Shown: positions 31,635 through 38,100 of the stretch, piece after piece
Numbering within the stretch: position 1 is the stretch's first letter
Layout: the number at the start of each line of letters is the position of its first letter
Source: an uncultured Clostridia bacterium
GTDB taxonomy: Bacteria > Bacillota > Clostridia > Oscillospirales > Ruminococcaceae
Direction: 5' to 3'
Length of the DNA: 38,100 bases
Assembly (NCBI GenBank): GCA_947627205.1
Contig: CANQVE010000022.1
Span: 1-38,100, forward strand
Made by a program: the position numbers and the translations under genes
The notes under the pieces: generated by a model
Databases searched by the model: none
What the model was told of the DNA's origin: nothing
What the model saw: the letters and a program-made list of their open reading frames with translations, nothing else

Positions 31635-33124
31635 CAGCTTTTAAGAAAGTCAAGGACAGCCTTTGTCATGTCCTGCTTTTCTACGCTTCCCGTAAATCTT
31701 ACGGCTTTGTCTCTTGTCGCGGCAAGAGGCGCGGGTATCTTTGTTCCCGTTTTTTCTTCGAGCTTTGCAATAACGTCGAACTCGTCGCCCTCGGCGTTTC
31801 CGCCGACCGACTCGAAAACTGCCCTGCCGAATTTATAGGGGTTAGCTGTAGAAGCGATAACCGTCTTTGTATTGTCGCCCGTTTTCGCTTTATAATCCTC
31901 GTAAACCTTTACTGCAACTGCCGTATGAGTATCGAGAAGATAATTTTCTTCTTCAAACGTTTTCTTTATCTGCGCCTTTGTTTCGTCATCTGTGCAGAAG
32001 CCCGCGAAGAATACTTCGGAGAGCTTTTTCTTTACTTCTTCGTTTACCTCGTATCTTCCCGTTTCTTTAAGAGAAGAGAACCACTCGTTTATGAGCTTGT
32101 CGTTTTCGCCCGTAAAGTGATAGAGCAAACGCTCGAGATTTGACGAGATAAGTATATCCATAGACGGAGAAACAGTCGTATAGAACTTTCTGTTCCTGTC
32201 GTAAACGCCCGTGTTGATAAAATCGGTGAGGACGTTGTTGCTGTTAGAAGCGCATATAAGCTTGTTTACGGGTATGCCCATGAGCTTCGCATAATACGCC
32301 GCCAGAATGTTTCCGAAATTGCCCGTGGGAACAACGATATTTACCTTTTCTCCGAAAGAAATTTCGCCGTCTTTTACGAGCTGTGCGTATGCCGAAACAT
32401 AATAAACTATCTGCGGAGCAAGTCTGCCCCAATTTATAGAGTTCGCGCTTGAAAGCAGAATGTTGTTTTCAAGGAGCTTCTGCTCGGTATCGCGGTTTGT
32501 GAATATCGCCTTTACTCCGTTCTGGCAGTCGTCAAAATTGCCTTTTACCGCGCAGACATTTACGTTTTTGCCCTCCTGCGTGGTCATCTGGCGCTTCTGC
32601 ATGGGAGACACGCCGTCCTCGGGATAGAAAACGCAGATAGAAGTTCCGTCTACGTCCTTAAAGCCCTCCAGCGCGGCTTTTCCCGTATCTCCGCTCGTTG
32701 CAACGAGAATGGCTATCTGCTTTCCGCTGACTTCCTTTTTAGCGGACGTTGTAAGAAGATACGGCAGTATCTGGAGCGCCATATCCTTGAATGCGCAGGT
32801 AGGACCGTGCCAGAGTTCGAGGACATATCTATTGCCGTTAAGTTTTGTTATCTCGGCGATATTTTCGCTGTCGAAATTCTTTGTGTTATACGCGCTCTCA
32901 ACGCAGTATTTAAGCTCCTCGGCGGTAAAGTCCGTCAGGAATTTTGAGAACACATCAAATGCTCTTTCCGAATACTTTTTATCTCCAAAGCTAATTATTT
33001 CTTCTTTTGTAAGCGCAGGGATACTTTCGGGAACGAACAGTCCGCCCTCGTCGGAAAGTCCCTTTACTATAGCATGTGCGCTTGTTGCTTTCAAAGAAGA
33101 ATTTCTTGTGCTCGCATAGTTCAT
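31634..33124 (-). CDS. thrC: Threonine synthase
   Basis: A 496-residue PLP enzyme that makes threonine from O-phosphohomoserine. The PLP-binding Lys is in CAFKDMALQ (Lys113), and SGDTGKAALEG follows. ATG 33124 is chosen for the AAAGGAA site and the typical start MNYASTRN. It belongs to the long-chain (yeast/E. coli-type) family. It lies in the operon after yraN. Confidence 0.93.
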   Translation of the reverse strand: MNYASTRNSSLKATSAHAIVKGLSDEGGLFVPESIPALTKEEIISFGDKKYSERAFDVFSKFLTDFTAEELKYCVESAYNTKNFDSENIAEITKLNGNRYVLELWHGPTCAFKDMALQILPYLLTTSAKKEVSGKQIAILVATSGDTGKAALEGFKDVDGTSICVFYPEDGVSPMQKRQMTTQEGKNVNVCAVKGNFDDCQNGVKAIFTNRDTEQKLLENNILLSSANSINWGRLAPQIVYYVSAYAQLVKDGEISFGEKVNIVVPTGNFGNILAAYYAKLMGIPVNKLICASNSNNVLTDFINTGVYDRNRKFYTTVSPSMDILISSNLERLLYHFTGENDKLINEWFSSLKETGRYEVNEEVKKKLSEVFFAGFCTDDETKAQIKKTFEEENYLLDTHTAVAVKVYEDYKAKTGDNTKTVIASTANPYKFGRAVFESVGGNAEGDEFDVIAKLEEKTGTKIPAPLAATRDKAVRFTGSVEKQDMTKAVLDFLKS

Positions 33125-33138
33125 ATCTTCTGTTCCTT

Positions 33139-33519
33139 TCAATTTACGGTATAGACTCCGTCGGTCGAGAAAGCGTCCTCGTATATGTTTATTCCTGCGA
33201 CCTTTCCCCTGTCTACAGTGACCTCCGCTATGTCATAGCGCGGCTGAAGCTCGGTGGGGTTTTCCGAAAGATAAGCGTCGGCGGTGAGGATAATTTTCCG
33301 CTGTTTCGCAGGATTTACCGCTTCCGCTCCGCTTATCAGGCTGTTATATTTTCTGGTCTTGACTTCGGTAAAAACAATAAACCTGCCCGATTTTGAAATT
33401 ATGTCAATCTCTCCGACTCTTTTCCGAAAATTTCGGCAGATTATGCTGTGTCCGCGCCGTATAAGCTCTGCGCATACCGCGTCCTCTCCGAGCGCGCCTT
33501 TTTCCTGTTTTTCGCTCAT
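33139..33519 (-). CDS. yraN: YraN/UPF0102 family endonuclease-like protein
   Basis: A 126-residue protein with GEIDII (36-41) and TEVKTRK (51-57), the conserved core of YraN-type Holliday-junction-resolvase-like nucleases. It overlaps the rnhB 3' end by 4 bp. The rnhB-yraN adjacency is common in Gram-positives. Confidence 0.88.
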   Translation of the reverse strand: MSEKQEKGALGEDAVCAELIRRGHSIICRNFRKRVGEIDIISKSGRFIVFTEVKTRKYNSLISGAEAVNPAKQRKIILTADAYLSENPTELQPRYDIAEVTVDRGKVAGINIYEDAFSTDGVYTVN

Positions 33520-34208
33520 TTTTTATCAAGATATTTTTTTAAAAAAGACTTTCTGTGAATAGGACAGAGCCCGTATTTCTCAATAGCTTCATAGTGCGCT
33601 TTCGTGCCGTAGCCCTTGTGCTTTTCAAATCCGTACTGCGGATATTTAAGAGCAAGCTCTGCCATTTCCCTGTCACGCGTCACCTTTGCGAGAATTGACG
33701 CCGCCGCTATCGCTTCGCTTTTTGCGTCGCCGCATATAACGTTTTTAAGCGTTCCCGCAAACTGTTTTGCGCCGTCAAGCGGATCTTTAAGCTCGGGAAG
33801 AACATCTCCGTCCACCAGAACTATCTGCGGGCTTATGCATAATCCCTCAAACGCCCTCGCCATTGCCAGCAGGTCAGCCGACAAAATATCGGTTTTGTCT
33901 ATTTCCTCCGCCGATGCGCATGACACGCTCGCCGCGAGCGCCTTGTCCCAAATCTCCTCAAACAGCTTTTCACGCTTTTTCGGGGTGAGCTTTTTGCTGT
34001 CATTCAAGCCCTCTATCGGTTTGTTCGGATCTAAAATGACCGCCGCCGCATAAACAGCGCCCGCAACAGGTCCTCTGCCCGCCTCGTCTATCCCGCAGAC
34101 AACTCCGTACTTTTCCGACACTATCCTGTCGAAACCGCGCAGGCTTTCGGCATTTTCAAGCCCCTCTAAAGATAGAAGCGTGTCCCTGCTTTTATGATGT
34201 ATGCTCAT
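33516..34208 (-). CDS. rnhB: Ribonuclease HII
   Basis: A 230-residue enzyme with the catalytic signature IDEAGRGP (40-47) and the later DGD motif, removing ribonucleotides from DNA. ATG 34208 follows a GAGGAAAA site. It overlaps the rbgA 3' end by 17 bp. Confidence 0.95.
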   Translation of the reverse strand: MSIHHKSRDTLLSLEGLENAESLRGFDRIVSEKYGVVCGIDEAGRGPVAGAVYAAAVILDPNKPIEGLNDSKKLTPKKREKLFEEIWDKALAASVSCASAEEIDKTDILSADLLAMARAFEGLCISPQIVLVDGDVLPELKDPLDGAKQFAGTLKNVICGDAKSEAIAAASILAKVTRDREMAELALKYPQYGFEKHKGYGTKAHYEAIEKYGLCPIHRKSFLKKYLDKK

Positions 34209-35070
34209 CTGCTTTTTCCTCTGAATAAGGCGGTTCGTCAAGCGTTATCCTGCCTATCTTTCCGCTTCTGAACTCGTCGAGGAGCGTAATTGCCGCGCGC
34301 TCTGTGTCGGGTTCTCCGCCCGAAACAAGCATTCCGCGCTTTTTGGCTATCTCGGCTATTACATTGCCCTCTCCGCTTATCTTGTATCTTTCCTTTATAA
34401 GCTCGGGAAAACGCTCTAAGAGCAATTCTCCGAGAGCCTCTGCGAGAGCGGATGTGTCGGTTATCTCGTCTTTTATCGCTCCCGTAAACGCCAGCTTCTG
34501 CGCCGCTTCTTTGTCGTCGAATTTGTGCCACAATATCCCCGGCATATCCAGAAGCTCCATGTCCTTATCAATTGACACCCACTGTTTTCCGCGGGTAACT
34601 CCGGGCTTATCGCCGACTTTTGTGCGCTTTGAGTTCGCCATTCGGTTTATAAACGAAGATTTCCCGACATTCGGGATACCTACGACCATAAGCCTAAGCG
34701 CTTTTCCTATCATACCGCGCGACTTTCTGCGCTCTAAAATGTCCGAAAGCTGTTTCTTTACGGCGGGAACAAACCTGTTCAGTCCCTTTCCGCTCCTGCA
34801 GTCGCACACAACAACGCATGCCCCGCGCTTTTCATAATATCTTTTCCAGAGAGCCGTCGCGCTTTCGTCGGCTATGTCGCTTTTATTCATAAGCACAACG
34901 CGCGGCTTTCCCGAACATATTTCGTCTATCATGGGGTTTCTGCTGCTTTCGGGTATCCTCGCGTCAATAACCTCGACCACCGCGTCTACGAGCTTTAAAT
35001 CAGCTTCTATAAGCCTCTTGGTCTTGGTCATGTGCCCGGGAAACCACTGTATATTCCCGACCTCGCTCAT
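34192..35070 (-). CDS. rbgA: Ribosome biogenesis GTPase RbgA (YlqF)
   Basis: A 292-residue circularly permuted GTPase. NKSD (62-65) comes before GIPNVGKSS (131-139) and DMPG (175-178). It helps late assembly of the 50S subunit. It starts 4 bp after the lepB stop, in one operon. Confidence 0.94.
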   Translation of the reverse strand: MSEVGNIQWFPGHMTKTKRLIEADLKLVDAVVEVIDARIPESSRNPMIDEICSGKPRVVLMNKSDIADESATALWKRYYEKRGACVVVCDCRSGKGLNRFVPAVKKQLSDILERRKSRGMIGKALRLMVVGIPNVGKSSFINRMANSKRTKVGDKPGVTRGKQWVSIDKDMELLDMPGILWHKFDDKEAAQKLAFTGAIKDEITDTSALAEALGELLLERFPELIKERYKISGEGNVIAEIAKKRGMLVSGGEPDTERAAITLLDEFRSGKIGRITLDEPPYSEEKADEHTS

Positions 35071-35074
35071 AGCT

Positions 35075-35866
35075 TTAAAGCCACCTCATGTTGTCAAGCG
35101 GGAATAATCTGAACAGCGCTTTTCCCATAATGTATTTTTTATCCACAAATCCGATAAGACTAAGGTCACGGCTGTCGTGGGAGACAATTCGGTTGTCGCC
35201 CAGAACAAAGACGCAGTTTTCCGGCACAACGTAATCCACTCCGCTTTCAACCCAGCCTTTGTGGCTCTGGTTCGTAGGACCTAGAATATAATCCTCGCTG
35301 AGTTTTTCTCCGTTGCGGTAAACATCACCCGCTTCGAGGTCGAACCTTATTGTATCGCCCGCTTCTCCGATAACGCGCTTTATTATGGGTTCTCCGTAAA
35401 GCCCCGTTTGGGAATGAATGAGCTTGTCGGACTCTATTACTACAACGTCGCCGAACTTCGGCTCTAGCATAAGGTTTGTTGTAACAACAACGTCCTTATC
35501 CTGCAATGTATTACACATAGATGTGCCGTCAACGGTTATCGCGCGGAACAAAAACAGGTTTACAAGTATGACCGCCGCCGCCGTGAATACAATTGAACAT
35601 ACCCAATCCATCACGTTTTCAAACGGCTTTGTTTCTTCCTCATCAGCCGAATCGCCCGATGCGTCCGGCTTTTCGCCGTAATGTCCGCTCACGCTTTCAG
35701 TTTCGGCCGTTCTGTTTTCTTCGGTTTCCGTATCGTCCGCATTGTCCGACATTTCCGACATGTCATTTTCAGACATTTCGGCTTTCACAGACCTTTCTTT
35801 CAAGATCTCGTCAACAATATCGTCTACAGACTTTTTCTGATCATCTTTTTCGCCAAACTCGTTCAT
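35075..35866 (-). CDS. lepB: Signal peptidase I with long acidic N-terminal extension
   Basis: A 263-residue membrane peptidase. A single membrane span (about 85-108) precedes catalytic Ser116 (TVDGTSMCNTL), and Lys163 lies in IIKRVIGEAGD. About 80 cytoplasmic residues before the span are highly acidic and repetitive (DMSEMSDNADD-like), unlike short-tailed relatives. It cleaves signal peptides of exported proteins. ATG 35866 was chosen; the upstream site is weak. Confidence 0.92.
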   Translation of the reverse strand: MNEFGEKDDQKKSVDDIVDEILKERSVKAEMSENDMSEMSDNADDTETEENRTAETESVSGHYGEKPDASGDSADEEETKPFENVMDWVCSIVFTAAAVILVNLFLFRAITVDGTSMCNTLQDKDVVVTTNLMLEPKFGDVVVIESDKLIHSQTGLYGEPIIKRVIGEAGDTIRFDLEAGDVYRNGEKLSEDYILGPTNQSHKGWVESGVDYVVPENCVFVLGDNRIVSHDSRDLSLIGFVDKKYIMGKALFRLFPLDNMRWL

Positions 35867-35905
35867 AGCACAACTCTTTTCGCGTATTAAGCGCACTTGC
35901 GGAAA

Positions 35906-35927
35906 TTATGCCCTCTCACGGGCATAA
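35906..35927. terminator. Terminator between rplS and lepB
   Basis: TTATGCCC and GGGCATAA form a perfect 8-bp stem with a 6-nt loop, followed by T-rich sequence on the minus strand. Confidence 0.75.
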
Positions 35928-35946
35928 CCCCGCCGAATACGCTCTC

Positions 35947-35964
35947 CCGGCGGATATCCGCCGG
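35947..35964. repeat. 18-bp perfect palindrome after rplS
   Basis: CCGGCGGATATCCGCCGG is self-complementary and sits two bases beyond the rplS stop. It could form a hairpin assisting termination or mRNA stability. Confidence 0.6.
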
Positions 35965-35965
35965 C

Positions 35966-36307
35966 TTAGACTTTGGACTTAACTTTCGCAGCCTTTCCGA
36001 CTCTGTCACGCAGATAATAGAGCTTTGCTCTGCGGACTTTACCGTTTCTGACTACCTCTACCTTGTCCACTGACGGAGAATGAAGCGGGAAAACTCTCTC
36101 TACGCCGCAGCCGTGAGCAACACGCCTTACAGTAAAGGTCTCGTTTACTCCGCCGTGCTTCTTGGCGATAACAGTTCCCTCGAACATCTGGATACGGCTC
36201 TTGTCGCCCTCTTTGATGCGTACATAAACCTTTACCAGGTCTCCTACCTCGATTTTGGGAGCAGTTTCTTTCATACTGCTCTGCTCAATGATTTTCAGTG
36301 CGTCCAT
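35966..36307 (-). CDS. rplS: Ribosomal protein L19
   Basis: A 113-residue protein of the 50S subunit, with [20 protein letters not shown], then [18 protein letters not shown], typical of L19. ATG 36307 follows AGGAGGAAG. It is read from a strong promoter about 220 bp upstream with a long leader. Confidence 0.97.
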   Translation of the reverse strand: MDALKIIEQSSMKETAPKIEVGDLVKVYVRIKEGDKSRIQMFEGTVIAKKHGGVNETFTVRRVAHGCGVERVFPLHSPSVDKVEVVRNGKVRRAKLYYLRDRVGKAAKVKSKV

Positions 36308-36528
36308 TTCTTCCTCCTGATGATTTTCGGATATTCTTGAACAGGGCTTATCCCGCGCCGTCTGCAAATAAGCAGGAACATTTTCCGCAAAAGGTTCTTT
36401 CCTTTTTATGTTCAGCGGACTATCCGTTTTTTAATGTTGAGAATTTCTTCTCTGCATTAAACACACGCCGAGACCTGTGCTGTTGCTTTTTACAGCAAGG
36501 CACAATTATCCCAACGGATACCAAATGC
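36308..36528 (-). ncRNA. Long rplS 5' leader, possible L19 leader element
   Basis: About 220 nt between the promoter and rplS have no ORF. They contain several hairpins, for example GCTGT/ACAGC near 36478-36496. Firmicutes often regulate rplS with an L19-binding leader. A match to the known consensus cannot be verified here. Confidence 0.45.
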
Positions 36529-36534
36529 CTAATT

Positions 36535-36563
36535 ATTATAACACTATTGATAAAAAAAATCAA
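36535..36563 (-). promoter_or_regulatory. rplS: rplS promoter
   Basis: Minus-strand TTGATT (36558-36563), 17 bp, TATAAT (36535-36540). Confidence 0.75.
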
Positions 36564-36579
36564 GTAGTTTTATAGAATT

Positions 36580-37665
36580 TTAACAATTTTTTTCTATTAT
36601 TTTCCTAAAGGCGAGATGTTCAAAATATTTTCCGTCAAATTTTTCTTCGAGAATTTCCGAAATATCCTCGGCACAGGCTATTATCCCGCGCGCATTTTCC
36701 CTGAATTTTTCCGAGAGAAGATAATTTTCCGCGCCGCGGAGCGCCGAATTTCCGCAGAAGCTGGCGTTCTTTTTCGGTACTGCGCCGATAGCCGTCATTG
36801 CGCGGAAGCCCTCGTCGTTTGCAAAGGGTGCTCCCGAAAGATACAGCTTTTCTCCTGCAAACAGTTCAAAGACCGAGGCGCATTTTGCCTTGTCGGACTG
36901 TATCGCGCGGATATCGCTCTGCGAGATGAAAAAGTCCTCTCCTATGGCAAAAAGGTCGCGGTCGGTCATAATGCCGTCCTCGTCGATTATCCCCTCGGAA
37001 AGCATTATCTTTGCCGCGCAGACTGCTCCTGCGGGAGAAATGCCTATGCTGTCGGCGTCGCCGACAACTTCGTATTCTATCGCTCCGCCCTTTTCCCTGC
37101 GGACGGCGTCTATTGCTCCGTTTTCTGCGGGCATTCCGCTTTCTAAGGCAGTACCGTCGAATGCGCCCGAAAGTGAAAATCCCGCGCACCTTATTGCTCC
37201 GCTGATTTTTTCCGCAGCGCAAAGACTGCTCCCGATATCCACCGCAAGCAGATCGCTGTTGGGAACGGTAAGGAGCGCCGCGGTAAATCTTCCGCTTAGC
37301 CTTGCGGAAATGTACGGAACGAACATAATCTCGGTTTCGGGCAATAACCCCAAATCGTTCGGAGTAAGCTCCTGCTCGAGACTGTCGGAGATATGAAGTC
37401 CTGCGGAAAAGACTGCTCCTTTTACTGCCGAGGACGGAACTCCCGCACTTCTTAGTGCTGTTGCAGAAAGCCTGCGCATTGTTTCGGCGATATTGTCAGA
37501 AGTTGGTCTGATGCCGTAGAGGGCGGTCCTTGAATACGGACGGCGGAGCGCGATATCGAAGAGCTCTACCACCGCCGAGTTTGCCGTTATATCGCAGGCG
37601 AAAGCTATCTCGGAGCTTCTTTCCCCGCGGAATTTTACATTTGAAGCGTGGATATTATTTAACAT
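36580..37665 (-). CDS. ASKHA-domain protein (RACo C-terminal/DUF4445-like)
   Basis: A 361-residue protein resembling the ATP-binding C-terminal part of RACo, the reductive activator of corrinoid enzymes: LLAVDIGSSLCAAEK, CAGFSLSGAFDG, SGMPAENGAIDAV, and the region IGEDFFISQSDIRAIQSDKAK. The N-terminal 2Fe-2S ferredoxin domain of true RACo is absent, so direct electron-driven activation is unlikely. The ATG at 37665 follows an AAAGGA site. The partner enzyme is unknown. Confidence 0.7.
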   Translation of the reverse strand: MLNNIHASNVKFRGERSSEIAFACDITANSAVVELFDIALRRPYSRTALYGIRPTSDNIAETMRRLSATALRSAGVPSSAVKGAVFSAGLHISDSLEQELTPNDLGLLPETEIMFVPYISARLSGRFTAALLTVPNSDLLAVDIGSSLCAAEKISGAIRCAGFSLSGAFDGTALESGMPAENGAIDAVRREKGGAIEYEVVGDADSIGISPAGAVCAAKIMLSEGIIDEDGIMTDRDLFAIGEDFFISQSDIRAIQSDKAKCASVFELFAGEKLYLSGAPFANDEGFRAMTAIGAVPKKNASFCGNSALRGAENYLLSEKFRENARGIIACAEDISEILEEKFDGKYFEHLAFRKIIEKNC

Positions 37666-37739
37666 TTTCAAATCCTTTAATTACAATTTCAACCGTTTAT
37701 ACAGTACAATAAAATTCTAACATAGAAAACCTGATTTGT

Positions 37740-38100
37740 CAACTAGAAGCTAGAAGATAGAAGCAAGAGGCTAGAAACTGTAACGAGCGGCGGACAACGT
37801 TAAAACCAAAACCACCTGACGGGCGGCGGCACAAAAGTTTTTTGAAAAGGGGGCCCTTTTAGAGGTAAGAGGTAAGAAGTAAGAAGTAAGAAGTAAGAAG
37901 TAAGAAGTAAGAATAAGTTTTGAGCGGTGAAGCGCATTTCCTTTTAAAGCAACCTAACATGCGGGCGCACGAAAGTTTTTTGAAAAGGGAGTCCTTTTAG
38001 AGGTAAGAGGTTAGAAGTAAGAGGTAAGAATAAGTTTTGAGCGGTGAAGCGCATTTCCTTTTAAAGCAACCTAACATGCGGGCGCACGAAAGTTTTTTGA
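37740..38100. repeat. Minisatellite and direct repeats at the right edge
   Basis: A heptamer of the AAGTAAG type repeats several times (about 37863-37917). A unit of about 117 bp starting GAATAAGTTTTGAGCGG begins at 37911 and again at 38028, running off the window. A third, diverged copy of its end lies near 37830-37873. There is no credible gene. Related heptamers (CTTACCT) occur near 25996-26030 and 26208-26228. Confidence 0.75.

Noticed and set aside
37861-38100. CRISPR array
   Set aside because: The repeats are heptamers and long direct duplications without regular spacers, and no cas genes are present.

Overview
The window looks like a chromosome segment of a spore-forming Gram-positive Clostridia member, most like Ruminococcaceae/Oscillospiraceae. 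It carries sigG, a DUF368 transporter, the block rplS-lepB-rbgA-rnhB-yraN-thrC, and tig-clpP-clpX. Almost every gene is on the minus strand, so transcription runs from right to left. sigG is the main exception. No tRNA, rRNA, CRISPR array, transposase or phage structural gene was seen.

Layout. (1) 1-21,350 is an accessory island, visibly AT-rich, especially 4.6-13.1 kb. It is packed with small toxin-antitoxin-like or defence-like modules: three DUF4869/P-loop ATPase pairs, four HipA-like kinase modules (three split, one fused to its partner domain), two Fic proteins, a zeta-toxin pair, a Panacea (SocA-like) protein, a lone nucleotidyltransferase, two paralogous AAA ATPases, and a family of short 'YYPELKDEL' helical proteins. 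Several members are broken: a truncated ATPase, an internally deleted AAA ATPase, a frameshifted gene and a DUF4869 stub. (2) 21,427-25,494 holds sigG, DUF368 and a large P-type-ATPase-like protein whose catalytic motifs are all degenerate. (3) 25,495-26,228 is repeat-rich intergenic DNA with two terminator copies. (4) 26,229-37,665 is housekeeping: an MGMT-like protein, an unknown gene, clpX, clpP, tig, a metallophosphoesterase, thrC, yraN, rnhB, rbgA, lepB, rplS with a long leader, and an ASKHA (RACo-like) protein. (5) 37,666-38,100 is minisatellite-like repeat DNA.

The main discovery candidate is a short linear motif, T-x-[I/V/L]-F followed by S, N, D, T or G. It lies at or near one terminus of ten island proteins from at least five unrelated families: HipA-like kinases, Fic, P-loop ATPases, Panacea, and the zeta-linked small protein. 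Usually exactly one protein per module has it. This suggests the modules share a docking, modification or recruitment signal and may form one functional network. The island also reuses an identical promoter design, with TTGACA-17 bp-TATAAT occurring six times. It is framed by about 320-bp direct repeats (4.0 and 21.0 kb), and an inner part is framed by inverted GC-rich elements (4.35 and 13.1 kb).

All family assignments rest on motif recognition by eye. No database search was run.
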